This document shows positions 44,697 through 53,812 of a DNA stretch of 64,000 nucleotides, piece by piece. The first letter of the stretch is position 1. Each line of letters begins with the position of its first letter. Source of the stretch: Caccoplasma sp905210875 (GTDB taxonomy: Bacteria > Bacteroidota > Bacteroidia > Bacteroidales > UBA11471); the NCBI GenBank assembly GCA_963931635.1, contig OZ007034.1:2790001-2854000 (forward strand). Reading direction: 5' to 3'. Made by a program: the position numbers and the translations under genes. The notes beneath the pieces were generated by a model. It ran no database searches and was not told the origin of the DNA. It saw only the letters and a program-made list of their open reading frames with translations.

Positions 44697-45830
44697 TTAT
44701 TTTGCGAAATATTCAGTCTTCAACCAATAGGCATAAATCGGATCCTGAAACGAGATTTCACCGGCTTTATTATCCAATATATCATTCTTGATAAGGGCTG
44801 CCTTTGAACGGGATATTGAGGTCGTTGAAGAAATTTGATAGCGATGCATCACTTCGGTCGAACTAATGGCCTTTTCTCCAGCTATAAGAGCCTTGAGGTA
44901 GTTCAGTTGCTGTGTGGTCAGTGTTTCGGTGATTGTTACAAACAACAGACTTAACTGCTCCACCAACGCTGTGTGAGCCTCACGTACGATTTCAACGGTA
45001 CATACATCCTTTGTTCTGAGCCATGAAAGCTGTGCCAGCTGCTGTGCGTAGTATGGATGATTATCTACGAGCTTTGCAATCAAATGGCTTGCTTCATCAT
45101 CGATGCTCTTGCCAGTATCAGCAAAACGACTCTTGAAAAACTCCATAAGGCAAGGTGTCTCAATCTTATTGAGAAACATCAGATTGCCGAACTTGTAGAA
45201 TGGTTTGGATGAGTCGGTAAACACTTCCATCATCATGTGGCGCTTGCTACCATAGAGACAATAGGCTACATTCTGGTGCAGCTGCCAATGTGAACGCAAC
45301 TTTTTCTGGAAATAGTCTGGGTCGGTAAATTCCGCGATATTTTGGAACTCATCTACGCATATAACGATTTTCAGGCCCTTCTTCCTTGCAATCTTTTCGG
45401 CAAGATCAAGCACTTCATCAGGATTGCGTTTTACTTCCTCCCAATCAAAGTCGATTGAAACCTCATTGGTTGGATCTGTACCGATTGAAATCTTGGGAAC
45501 AAGATGCGAAAAGAAACTCTTCGCACTCTCGATTGCATCTTCCCATTTTGTGGAAGTGGCGGCAATTACCTTTTGGGCGAGCAGCGAATAGAAATGCTCC
45601 TCGCTACGCACATTGAACAAGTCGATATGACAGATTCGGAGGTTACTGTCCTGCGCCATCGCCAACCTTGCAGCCTTATTTACAAGCGAACTTTTACCCC
45701 AACGGCGAGGAGATATAATAATCGTGTTGATTAATGACGTAAAGTTCTGAACCAAGTCGGCTGTTTCTTTCTCACGGTCGGTAAAATTCTTCTCAGTAGC
45801 AATCTTCCCAAATATAAACGGAGTTTCCAT
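44697..45830 (-). CDS. AAA family ATPase (archaeal-ATPase-like), intact copy
   Basis: The 377-residue protein has a Walker A IIISPRRWGKSSLVNKAARL near residue 40, a Walker B KIVICVDEFQNIAEF near residue 150, a sensor-type LYGSKRHMM, and a C-terminal winged helix (TLTTQQLNYLKALIAGEKAISSTEVMHRYQISSTTSI). These are the features of the ATPase family often annotated as archaeal ATPase or DUF234-linked. Its function is not established; such genes occur beside toxin genes and in genomic islands. It has a strong own promoter. Two 3' fragments of the same gene lie at 35268 and 44012. Confidence 0.82.
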   Translation of the reverse strand: METPFIFGKIATEKNFTDREKETADLVQNFTSLINTIIISPRRWGKSSLVNKAARLAMAQDSNLRICHIDLFNVRSEEHFYSLLAQKVIAATSTKWEDAIESAKSFFSHLVPKISIGTDPTNEVSIDFDWEEVKRNPDEVLDLAEKIARKKGLKIVICVDEFQNIAEFTDPDYFQKKLRSHWQLHQNVAYCLYGSKRHMMMEVFTDSSKPFYKFGNLMFLNKIETPCLMEFFKSRFADTGKSIDDEASHLIAKLVDNHPYYAQQLAQLSWLRTKDVCTVEIVREAHTALVEQLSLLFVTITETLTTQQLNYLKALIAGEKAISSTEVMHRYQISSTTSISRSKAALIKNDILDNKAGEISFQDPIYAYWLKTEYFAK

Positions 45831-45854
45831 AACGCTCTATTTTGATTTAATACA

Positions 45855-45884
45855 CAAATATAATACATAAAATGTAATTACAAA
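45855..45884 (-). promoter_or_regulatory. Promoter of the AAA ATPase gene
   Basis: On the - strand a TTTG (45884-45881) is followed after 18 bases by TATATTTG (45862-45855), a near-ideal Bacteroidetes -33/-7 promoter. The ATG lies 25 bases further on. The rest of the 360-base gap up to 46190 holds no gene other than the promoter of the next one. Confidence 0.7.
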
Positions 45885-46159
45885 AATTGTTGCAACAAAA
45901 AGTGTATGTACATTTATTGTAGTATCTTGCTGACTGGTGTTGCCTTCATATAAATATCATGATAAAAGTTGTATAATCATAATGAGTTTCGCTTTCCAGT
46001 AAGAAACAATATATTGTTTGTTATAGATGAAATACGAACTCTACGAATAATATAATAGCATTTAATGTCTTACGTCCAATGATGTGGTCAAGCAGATTAC
46101 GGTAAGAGTAAATTCGAAAATTTATTCCTGTAACACATCATAAAATAAAGTAAAACCAC

Positions 46160-46167
46160 TATATTTG
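46160..46167 (+). promoter_or_regulatory. -7 box of the HipB-like gene
   Basis: TATATTTG fits TAnnTTTG and lies 23 bases before the ATG at 46191. No TTTG is found at the usual distance upstream. Confidence 0.45.
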
Positions 46168-46190
46168 TATATTATATGATAGGTTGAACT

Positions 46191-46511
46191 ATGACAAAAA
46201 GTACAATGGGTACCAAGTTGCCAAGAAAATTGGAGCAGAAGATGCAAATCGTGGGTGAACAAATCAGACTTGCACGATTGCGTAGAAACCTTAGTATCGC
46301 TCAGATTGCCGAACGTGCTACCTGTTCGCCTCTTACGGTTTCACGTATCGAGAAAGGGGCACCGACAGTAGCAATAGGCATTTATCTTAGGGTGCTTTAT
46401 GCGCTTCAGCTGGATGACAATATTCTTCTGCTTGCAAAAGAAGATACAATGGGAAAGGCCTTGCAAGATTTGGGCCTTAAGAAACGAGAAAGAGCATCCA
46501 AAAAAGAATAA
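46191..46511 (+). CDS. HipB-like helix-turn-helix protein without its partner
   Basis: The 106-residue protein is a single XRE domain: IVGEQIRLARLRRNLSIAQIAERATCSPLTVSRIEKGAPTVAIGIYLRVLYAL. This form is usual for HipB-type antitoxins that lie just before a hipA kinase gene. Here only 62 bases of non-coding sequence follow before the IS66 end. The toxin gene is missing, perhaps lost with the IS66 event. Confidence 0.8.
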   Translation: MTKSTMGTKLPRKLEQKMQIVGEQIRLARLRRNLSIAQIAERATCSPLTVSRIEKGAPTVAIGIYLRVLYALQLDDNILLLAKEDTMGKALQDLGLKKRERASKKE

Positions 46512-46573
46512 CTTATAATACTTATGGATTTTATTTATGGGCTTAATTATGAATCAATTTAATTCTACTTTTG

Positions 46574-46594
46574 GTAAGCGTCCAATTTTGACGT
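46574..46594 (+). repeat. IS66 left inverted repeat
   Basis: This 21-bp end is an exact reverse complement of 49252-49272. Confidence 0.93.
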
Positions 46595-46659
46595 ACCCCA
46601 TAGGGAAAGCCCCTTTGGGAAGATTTCCTCTTAAAGTTTTCAAAAACCGGACTTGATTT

Positions 46660-48438
46660 TTAAAGTTTGTTAGTATTGATTCCGATGGTCATCGGCAGCA
46701 GATTCTCATAATCCCTGCGGCCTTTGACCACTTCACGAAAAAATTTCTTCAAATAAGCCAGGGCGGAGATATCGTTGGCCCGGCAAGTGGATATTAAAGT
46801 ATGATAGGCAGCCGATACATTCGCCATACGGTTGCTGCCAAAGAACAACGAGTTTTTCCGCTCACCCGCCAAGGGACGGATGAAACGCTCCGCAATGGTA
46901 TTGTCGATACTGTAGCGGCCGTCTTTCAAGTAGGCGAACAGCTGATTCCAGAAGTTCTTCAGGTAATTGACCGCCTTTTCCATCAGATCTCCACGGGGAG
47001 GATGACCCTCCGAAGTCAGCACATTCAGAAAACTGCGCATGCGGCCGATGACTTCCTTTGTCCGCAGGGAGTTCCGTTGTCGGGTTATCTCTTCAGCTGT
47101 CAGACCGGACTGGCGATAACTGTCTTCCTGCCCATACAACCAGCCGATGTATTCCAGCATCTGTTTCGCATTCAGGTCACCGCCCTGCTCGTAGGCATAC
47201 ACGAACTTGGCGCGCGCATGGGCCAAGCAGCAGAGGTGTTCCGTGTCGTACAGCCTGTCTTCCAGATACATGTACACATTGTAGCCGTCCGACTGCAGCG
47301 CCTTGATCTGCCGGTCGCCCAAAATGTTCTTCAGGGCATCACGGCTGCGGGAACCTTCCTCATAACAGTAGATGACAATCTTCTCTTCACGGTTGACCAG
47401 ACACCAGATATATCTTTTGCGATAACGGTCCTGTACCTTCACCTTGCACCAGGTCTCGTCGCAGTTCACGATGGCATCTTTCTCCATGGCCATATTCTTG
47501 AGCGTTTCAACCAGTCTCTTGGTAAACCCTGCACCTTTCTCAAGCCAGTTGGTCAGGGTCATGCGGCTCAGGAACATGCCATGGTCATTCAGACGGTACA
47601 TCTCACGGTAATAAGGTACATTCAGCACAAAATGGTTGAAATCCAGATGGGCCAGGAAATCAGCGGATGCATGGGTTCCGGGAACTACATCAATCTTATC
47701 GGGACCACCGGCTTTCGGAAAATAGCCCTCCAATATCTTACCGTCAGACTGCTTGTAACGGATTACCTGATATTGGTGTTCCAATATATAGCTAACCTGC
47801 TCATAGGAATACTTATAGAAGGTCTTGATGACTAGGGCATCTTTTGGAAGACGGCTCAAATCAGAATCATGGCACACGGACTTATCTGCCTTCATACGTT
47901 TGTAAGACATTCCCTTACGGTAAGGCCGTTCCTGTTTCCTCTCGGCAGATGACGGAATGTCCGTTCCCGTCTCCTCCGAAGGAAGGTTGGGAGTGGAACT
48001 GCCATCAAAATCTTCCTTGTCCGCTTCGCGGGAATCAGAGCCACGGTTCTTGGACGAAACCTTCTGGGTCTTGCCGTCGAAACGGTTCTTGTCTGAAAGC
48101 TTCTTCTGTTCCTTCAAGGCTGCATTCTCCTTCCGGAGCTTTTCTATCAGCGCGTCACGATCCGACAGCATACGTCTCAACTCATCAATCATTTTGGTTT
48201 GTGCTTGTGAACTTTCATTCAGATTCAGAAGCTGCTCGGTCATACGGTCCAGCTTTTCCAGAAGCTTTGCTTCACGTTCCTTGTCAGCCTTGCGCAAGGA
48301 AAAAAGCTCGTCAAGCAACATTGATTTTTCCATGGAATTCATATCGGAATAACGGTCAGCCCAAGGCTCCGTCTCTTTTTCACGGAGCCTCAGTTGTTCG
48401 GCCGAAGCCAATATCTTTTCAAATTCACGATCGTCCAT
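46660..48438 (-). CDS. tnpC: IS66 transposase (TnpC)
   Basis: The 592-residue protein is a complete IS66 transposase: a coiled-coil leader (DKEREAKLLEKLDRMTEQLLNLNESSQ), zinc-finger-like and binding parts (YSYEQVSYILEHQYQVIRYKQSDGK), and the DDE core with VNCDETWCKVK, ALQSDGYNVY and FWNQLFAYLKDGRYSIDNTIAERFIRPLAGERKNSLFFGS. It moves the element by a DDE mechanism with the help of TnpA and TnpB. Confidence 0.95.
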   Translation of the reverse strand: MDDREFEKILASAEQLRLREKETEPWADRYSDMNSMEKSMLLDELFSLRKADKEREAKLLEKLDRMTEQLLNLNESSQAQTKMIDELRRMLSDRDALIEKLRKENAALKEQKKLSDKNRFDGKTQKVSSKNRGSDSREADKEDFDGSSTPNLPSEETGTDIPSSAERKQERPYRKGMSYKRMKADKSVCHDSDLSRLPKDALVIKTFYKYSYEQVSYILEHQYQVIRYKQSDGKILEGYFPKAGGPDKIDVVPGTHASADFLAHLDFNHFVLNVPYYREMYRLNDHGMFLSRMTLTNWLEKGAGFTKRLVETLKNMAMEKDAIVNCDETWCKVKVQDRYRKRYIWCLVNREEKIVIYCYEEGSRSRDALKNILGDRQIKALQSDGYNVYMYLEDRLYDTEHLCCLAHARAKFVYAYEQGGDLNAKQMLEYIGWLYGQEDSYRQSGLTAEEITRQRNSLRTKEVIGRMRSFLNVLTSEGHPPRGDLMEKAVNYLKNFWNQLFAYLKDGRYSIDNTIAERFIRPLAGERKNSLFFGSNRMANVSAAYHTLISTCRANDISALAYLKKFFREVVKGRRDYENLLPMTIGINTNKL

Positions 48439-48504
48439 GCCACCTTGATTTATACCGTAAAGATACTGAAAAACAGTGGCATAAACAAATTATTTCACAT
48501 TTAT

Positions 48505-48840
48505 TTATCTGATATTCAACGAGTTGATTACAGGATGCTGTAACAGCACAACCACATCTTTCCATTGGATGCTATATACCGTCTCTTCACCCTGCCTGCA
48601 TGCCTGCATGAACTTGTAACCCGAAGCGAAACGCTTCTCATACAGGCTGAAGGAACGGCGGTCATAAGCAAACAGCCTGACTTTCCGCCGGTCCTTGGAC
48701 ATCACAATGAAAACTTCATCTTCTTCCGGCTCACGGTTCAACTGCTGGTGGATGACGGAAAGCACACGCTCATACTTGCAACGCATATCATGGAAGTTCC
48801 GCAGGTAATAAAACCTGTTCATTCCTGTAATGTTCAGCAT
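48505..48840 (-). CDS. tnpB: IS66 accessory protein TnpB
   Basis: The 111-residue protein starts at MLNITGMNRFYYLRNFHDMRCKYERVL and contains VFIVMSKDRRKVRLFAYDRRSFSLYEKRF, the conserved IS66 Orf2 pattern. The ATG at 48840 overlaps the end of tnpA by seven bases; a longer upstream reading in this frame has no family match. Confidence 0.9.
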   Translation of the reverse strand: MLNITGMNRFYYLRNFHDMRCKYERVLSVIHQQLNREPEEDEVFIVMSKDRRKVRLFAYDRRSFSLYEKRFASGYKFMQACRQGEETVYSIQWKDVVVLLQHPVINSLNIR

Positions 48841-49193
48841 AGCACCTCCAGCTTCTCTACCAGGTTCTTCAAACCCTCGTAGCTTAAGTTCCGTTGCTGT
48901 ATGTGCATTCCACCCGTCATACGGATATCTATCATGAATCTCACCGGAGGGGATGACAAGGCACCTCCCATGGATGGGGTGGAAGCTGAAAGATCCTTTT
49001 CCGGTTCTTGCTCCACCTGTTGTCCTTCTACCTGTACCGGGACAATACGATGTCGGGTATCCTTGTACCATTTGTGAAACAGATTGTAGGGTACTTTGTT
49101 TCTCAAACAGAAGTCCTGGATAGACTCACCTTGCGGCATAGCCTCCGCTTTGTAACGGATGAACAAATGCTCAAAATCGCTGCTGCTATACAT
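48834..49193 (-). CDS. tnpA: IS66 accessory protein TnpA
   Basis: The 119-residue protein begins MYSSSDFEHLFIRYKAEAMPQGESIQDFCLRNKVPYNLFHKWYK, a helix-turn-helix as in IS66 Orf1, and ends in a short strand-rich region (MIDIRMTGGMHIQQRNLSYEGLKNLVEKLE). It probably binds the element ends. The ATG at 49193 is preferred to one at 49250. Confidence 0.85.
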   Translation of the reverse strand: MYSSSDFEHLFIRYKAEAMPQGESIQDFCLRNKVPYNLFHKWYKDTRHRIVPVQVEGQQVEQEPEKDLSASTPSMGGALSSPPVRFMIDIRMTGGMHIQQRNLSYEGLKNLVEKLEVLC

Positions 49194-49251
49194 GTTTACT
49201 AAGTTTTTGATTACAGCAGCGAAGATCGACTTTTCTATGCTTGGGGGCAAG

Positions 49252-49272
49252 ACGTCAAAATTGGACGCTTAC
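49252..49272 (-). repeat. IS66 right inverted repeat
   Basis: This is the reverse complement of the left end at 46574-46594, with no mismatch. Confidence 0.93.
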
Positions 49273-49408
49273 ATACTTACAACTGAATTCTGTTTTCATT
49301 TACACAAAATTTTGGATAGCATCCCATACAATTTTATCACATTTCTACGAATAGCATATTGCCACTTGTTATTTTATTTTTTTTGAATGCTACTCATCGG
49401 CTATAATT

Positions 49409-50341
49409 TCATTGAATTGGATCTTTAGCTAAACTATCATAATATATACTCGTTAGATTAGATGTTAGATAATCATCATTCAATAGCTTTAGAAAAAAAC
49501 GCTTTGACTTTTTTGTTGTTAGTTTTATTTTTGTTCCATCTTCAGAAAACTTGATCACATTCCGTAAAATTGGATGGTTTCTTGTGAAAGTAACTATATG
49601 TTGGTTATCTATATGTCCAAGTACAGGAGAATGTTCTGATATTCTTGATAGTTTTCGTGCAAATGAGATATCTGATAATTCATCTCTTAGAGAGTCGATG
49701 TTTGTTACTAAATCGGATTGTTGAATTATATCTATTTGATTTTGAGCTGAAGTAATAATTACATTATGAATATCAAAGTTTTTTTCTATTATAGCTAAAT
49801 TCATTATGTATAATGCACCATTTAACATGAAAAGATCTATACCAGGTACAATTCTTAAAAAATCTTCTTCAATCTTAGCAAATTCATTATCGACTTTTCG
49901 TACAAATAGGCCGGAATTCTTCTTGTAAATATTGACAGGAGCTATTTTTTTGTATATTACAATTTGATGTTCTACAGTACCAATAACTATAAGGAAATAT
50001 GCTATATTATTAATTCCATCGTCTTCAAAAGAGAATATTGGAATAATATGTTCCCCATTGCTTACAGAGTTAAATATTTGCATATCCTCCGTTAATTCTA
50101 AATCATATTGATATATTGTATTTCTTCGTTCATCTGCCTCGGAAAAATTTATAACGGATGAATCTGTTCCAATGATTTTGTCTTGTAATTCACTAATAAA
50201 CATCCTCTTAATATCTTGTTGTGTGTCTGCTAAAAAATTAGCTTTCCTTAATTCTTTATTTTTAAGCCCCAAGAACACTTCAATGCCACATTCTTCCGTT
50301 ATGCATTCATTAATGTAATTTACTAATTCTTCTTTATTCAT
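49409..50341 (-). CDS. kwaB: Kiwa protein KwaB (DUF4868)
   Basis: The 310-residue protein matches KwaB in length and pattern: IEVFLGLKNKELRKANFLADTQQDIKRMF at the start, YQYDLELTEDMQIF, then GLFVRKVDNEFAKIEEDFLRI, GIDLFMLNGALYIMNLAIIEKNFDIHNVI and RNHPILRNVIKFSEDGTKIKLTTKKSKRFFLKLLNDDYLTS. KwaB is a soluble DNA-binding protein that acts with the membrane sensor KwaA against phage. It follows kwaA by 14 bases. The adjacent IS66 end lies 137 bases after its stop and does not break it. Confidence 0.88.
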   Translation of the reverse strand: MNKEELVNYINECITEECGIEVFLGLKNKELRKANFLADTQQDIKRMFISELQDKIIGTDSSVINFSEADERRNTIYQYDLELTEDMQIFNSVSNGEHIIPIFSFEDDGINNIAYFLIVIGTVEHQIVIYKKIAPVNIYKKNSGLFVRKVDNEFAKIEEDFLRIVPGIDLFMLNGALYIMNLAIIEKNFDIHNVIITSAQNQIDIIQQSDLVTNIDSLRDELSDISFARKLSRISEHSPVLGHIDNQHIVTFTRNHPILRNVIKFSEDGTKIKLTTKKSKRFFLKLLNDDYLTSNLTSIYYDSLAKDPIQ

Positions 50342-50355
50342 ATTTTATAAATATT

Positions 50356-50931
50356 TTATCTTTTTTCTGCACAATAAATTACTTCGGTATTTTCTATATC
50401 ATGCTTGTAAATCACATCTCCTTTTTTAATCTTAACCCTAGATATGATAATTATATCGCTAATTATGGATTTTTTATATCCGATATCAGCAGTGTATATA
50501 TTAAATCCCATAAGTGCTAGTGATGGATTTTGGTAATATAAATTTGTTTTAATAAACAACAGCCCTAGAAGTACCAATAATACGAATAGCAGTAAACAAT
50601 CTCGAATAATTCCAAGATCGAAACAAATTAATGGAATTATATATGTAGTTAAAAAAGTTAGATATTCATAATTGGCATTTTTTATTTTCTCTATAGTACA
50701 CGGTAAATCTTTATTCCCTTTTAAACTATTGAGAAAACGTTTCTTACATAACATTGACACCAACAAGCATATTAAACATATTATTGTGGGAATATTTTTA
50801 TATAGCAAATATTCCCATCCAACGAATTCCCAGTTGGGACCTATATATATAGGAATATTTATAGACTTTATTATCAATAAAAAGAATAATAAACTCAATG
50901 ACATGAAATAGAGTTCAATCTTTATCCACAT
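50356..50931 (-). CDS. kwaA: Kiwa membrane protein KwaA
   Basis: The 191-residue protein has four membrane helices: YFMSLSLLFFLLIIKS, NIPTIICLICLLVSML, FLTTYIIPLICFDLGI and CLLLFVLLVLLGLLFI. The later segment YYQNPSLALMGFNIYTADI is typical of KwaA. KwaA sits in the inner membrane, senses phage attack there and recruits or activates KwaB. The gene pair is complete and is the best-supported named defence system in this window. Confidence 0.88.
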   Translation of the reverse strand: MWIKIELYFMSLSLLFFLLIIKSINIPIYIGPNWEFVGWEYLLYKNIPTIICLICLLVSMLCKKRFLNSLKGNKDLPCTIEKIKNANYEYLTFLTTYIIPLICFDLGIIRDCLLLFVLLVLLGLLFIKTNLYYQNPSLALMGFNIYTADIGYKKSIISDIIIISRVKIKKGDVIYKHDIENTEVIYCAEKR

Positions 50932-51067
50932 ATAGCTCTTTAGTTTATTGAAAGTAAATTTCTTGTTAGATTTTTAATTTGAGTTATGAATCCCCCTGTG
51001 ACTCTGGCATATCTTATCCCAATTTGTGTTCTTTCGACTGATAATAACACAATATTTTCGCTTCCTA

Positions 51068-52219
51068 TTATTTACTTTCATATCTCAGATTATAAAAATT
51101 GCATATATGTTTATATATAACAGATCTATTGTCTTGATTTTCTAAAATCTTTACTATTCTGGAATCAATAGCCGCATAATCAATAGCTTCACGAATAGCA
51201 TTAAGGCTCTTTTTAATCTCTAAATATGATATATCTTTTCGCTTCATCTTTAATTCATAGAATGGCTCTGATGCCATATGAATATACGGATTACAAATGT
51301 CAACTGTGAATGGATTTGGAGTAGGAACAACGGTATTCCATATCTCTTTAAATGTATCAATCAATGTGCTATTTAAATACACCTTTCCATCTACTATGCG
51401 TCCTTCAGATATAAGTTTTATAATGCTTAATATGTACACTGGTTTATGAGGACTACTTACGCCATTGATTTTGAATGTTCGTAGGTTTGCTACCCATTTA
51501 CAAACATCCTCTACCGTTAACTTGCAAGTATTATCCTCAACTTCGTATATTGCTAGAGAGTCACTAACAATATTATTGTGGCCACTATCAACAGTGTTTT
51601 CATTGATATATGATGTATGTTTTACATCACCGTATATCATTGTAACTTTCAAGTTAAGTTCCAAATCACTAGAGATTTGCTTTATTTGCTTGTACTTTGT
51701 TAGCGTATCAGAGCAAGTATTTACAAACCATCCGTTACCAACAGGTTTGCAGGTCTTTACATATCGTGGGCTTGGCGTTTTTAATACTAAATTATCTGCA
51801 CAAATGCTGATACCCAAGTTGTGAACTCGTTCAGGACCTGCATACTTCACAACTTCAATAAGAGCCTCTAACACTTTATTTGGTTGAATAGTCTTTCCAT
51901 CGGGAAAGATTACTTTGATTTTCTGACGAGTAGAAGAACTTGGTTCGTCATTAAGATCTATAACCTCGCCTGTGACAAGAGAAACGATGTCTACTTTTAA
52001 TCCCAATTCAAGTTCATTTGATATCTTAATCAAATCTTCTCGTTTTTTGCGAGTATTGATATTAGTAAACACTAACCAACCATCAATAATCTCTCGTTGA
52101 GCAAATGAATATTGTTCACTTCGTTCTTTGGTCACAAGATTTACATTGGCGTGTAATATATTTAATTCGTGTATCAAGTCGGGGTAATTATTCTCAATAA
52201 CCTCAAGAAAAGTATCTAC
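51068..52219 (-). pseudogene. 3' part of a large repeat-containing gene split by IS1380
   Basis: This is the end of the gene that starts at 54642. After removal of the IS1380 element and one GTAGA copy, residue D277 follows V276 and the frame goes on to a 658-residue protein. The part here holds the rest of repeat 1, all of repeat 2 (KIKVIFPDGKTIQPNKVLEALIEVVKYAG to GWFVNTCSDTLTKYKQIKQISSDLELNLKV; about 375-470) and a C-terminal region (about 517-610: KPVYILSIIKLISEGRIVDGKVYL) that looks like a domain found at the N-terminus of McrA-like restriction enzymes. The repeats recall RAMA-type modules thought to read modified DNA. The part upstream of 52219 up to an ATG at 52300 comes from the element. 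Function unknown. Confidence 0.8.
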
Positions 52220-53812
52220 CCTCAAATCCGCAACTACGCGCCTATATGATACAGAAGCGAAAATAATCTGCATCGTTAGTAAAAAGGGGGCACAGTGCAT
52301 CGAATGTCACCATAAAGACATATAAACGCCCCTTACCCCACCATGCGACTTGAGGCAATACGCAAAGTCACGACCATAAGTTGCCGGTGTTATCCAAAGT
52401 CATTCTGGAACACATCAGCATAAGCGTTGTTGCATGAATAGATATTCAGCACATACTGCCTTGATGTCCTGACCCATTTTGCTGGCACAGAGATGAACTT
52501 GAAGACAAACGCCTTGATGCGGCTTGTTGCTTTGAGTCCGAACCTCTTCACGTCAAGCCTCGCCATGATGAATTTATAGAAGTTGCGTATGAGTGCCGTA
52601 AGCAGAAGAAACACCGTGTTTTCTCCCATGAAGGATTTTGGAAGCCTGTTCCAGCCGAATCCGTTATTCATGTCATCGAAGATGCGTTCCTTCCCTCCAC
52701 GGAGGTTATAGAATTCGACAATCTCTTTCTCGGAAGACTCGTAGTCATTTGTAAGGATGCAGCGGTAGGTGTATTCTCCTTCCCACAGGTCGAGTTCGCC
52801 GTCTATCCGCTTCTGTCTTTGAATCACAAGACGGTATGCCTTCCCTTTCCATTTCTCGATGAGAATGGAGGCCAGCTCAAACTCAATACCGCCCAATTTC
52901 ACTTTCTTCCAACCTCTGAGGGCAAAGATGTCATTGTAGAGCGAACTGCATCGGTTGGCACGGATATAGAAGGTCTTGCAGTGTTTAGCAATCTCTTCCA
53001 CTATCTCTTCAGAACACGAGCCGCAATCAGCTCTGAAACGGTTGATAATAAGCTTGTTCTGTTCAAACCTTTCAAAGAACCTCTTCAGCGTGTCCTTCTG
53101 GTGGAAACGGACATTTGTGTTGCCGTCGCTGTTCTCAATGCCGACAATCAAGTCGCCAATAACTGCCACGCCAGGGCGATAACCAAGGAACTTCTTGTAT
53201 GTAGGCTTCGCATCATACTTCTCAGCCTCTATGAACTGGTGGTCGAAGTCAACGTCATACCCCTCGCCCTCTTTCAGCTGCCCTGTGGACAATAGGCAAT
53301 TGAGGAGCAGTGTATTCAGCTTGTCTGCCGTGTTGAAGTCGTAGGTCTTGCCAGTGTCGGATGTGTAGGAAATGTTATCCTGGGTCAGTTCCTTTATGGC
53401 TCTGAGAATCGTGTCGGCACTGCATGTGCGAAGTGTCGGATGAAGCGAGAGGTGATACATCAGATGAGTGGTGACATCCTCGATGCATGAGCCGCCACAG
53501 AAATAAACGCTCATAAGCGAACGGATGATTTCGCTGTATTGATAACCATACAGCCTGCATCTCATACCGAGGGTTGAGTCGATTACAGATGAGAGCTTGG
53601 AATCAAATTGCTCCATTATTGGAAAAATACCTCCAAAAGGAGAGAGTTTCTCAGATTTTATTGCTACCTTTGCCATGTCTGTCGGGTTTGATACATATTT
53701 TGATTTGCAACACTAAGATAGGTGAAAAATCTGACATGGCAAAATCCTGAGCAACTTTTTGTTGCTCAGGTACTTAAAAAGTTATATTTATAATAGTGTT
53801 GCGGAATTAAGG
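52220..53812 (-). mobile_element. IS1380-family insertion sequence
   Basis: The element is 1593 bp, the size of IS942/IS614-type members of IS1380. Its ends form imperfect inverted repeats (CCTCAAATCCGCAAC at 52220-52234 and, on the other strand, CCTTAATTCCGCAAC at 53812-53798; 12 of 15 bases agree). A 5-bp target duplication TCTAC flanks it (52215-52219 and 53813-53817). The element carries one intact transposase. The insertion disrupted the last gene of the operon running from 60140. Confidence 0.95.
52390..53676 (-). CDS. IS1380 transposase
   Basis: The 428-residue protein is a complete IS1380-family DDE transposase: MAKVAIKSEKLSPFGGIFPIMEQFDSKLSSVIDSTLGMRC, then GYDVDFDHQFIEAEKYDAKPTYKKFLGYRPGVAVIGDLIVGIE (first D), FRADCGSCSEEIVEEIAK (second D) and NLRGGKERIFDDMNNGFGWNRLP (E region). 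These are the family's signature positions. No frameshift is present, so the element may still move. Confidence 0.95.
   Translation of the reverse strand: MAKVAIKSEKLSPFGGIFPIMEQFDSKLSSVIDSTLGMRCRLYGYQYSEIIRSLMSVYFCGGSCIEDVTTHLMYHLSLHPTLRTCSADTILRAIKELTQDNISYTSDTGKTYDFNTADKLNTLLLNCLLSTGQLKEGEGYDVDFDHQFIEAEKYDAKPTYKKFLGYRPGVAVIGDLIVGIENSDGNTNVRFHQKDTLKRFFERFEQNKLIINRFRADCGSCSEEIVEEIAKHCKTFYIRANRCSSLYNDIFALRGWKKVKLGGIEFELASILIEKWKGKAYRLVIQRQKRIDGELDLWEGEYTYRCILTNDYESSEKEIVEFYNLRGGKERIFDDMNNGFGWNRLPKSFMGENTVFLLLTALIRNFYKFIMARLDVKRFGLKATSRIKAFVFKFISVPAKWVRTSRQYVLNIYSCNNAYADVFQNDFG

Larger units (their letters stand above)
46574..49272 (-). mobile_element. IS66-family insertion sequence
   Basis: The element is 2699 bp long, bounded by perfect 21-bp inverted repeats (46574-46594 and 49252-49272, beginning GTAAGCGTCC). 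It carries the three usual genes tnpA, tnpB and tnpC on the - strand. The 8-base flanks differ (TACTTTTG on the left, ATACTTAC on the right), so no target duplication remains. This suggests a deletion or recombination beside the element. All three genes look intact. Confidence 0.93.

Noticed and set aside
46801..47835. 344-codon + strand frame opposite the IS66 transposase
   Set aside because: It is the mirror of the well-supported TnpC gene and has no family pattern.
46566..49280. Target-site duplication at the IS66 ends
   Set aside because: The 8-base flanks TACTTTTG and ATACTTAC differ; the shared TACTT is offset by one and too short.
51068..52300. A separate 410-residue gene starting at 52300
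   Set aside because: Its first 28 codons lie inside the IS1380 end; the real gene starts at 54642 and was interrupted.
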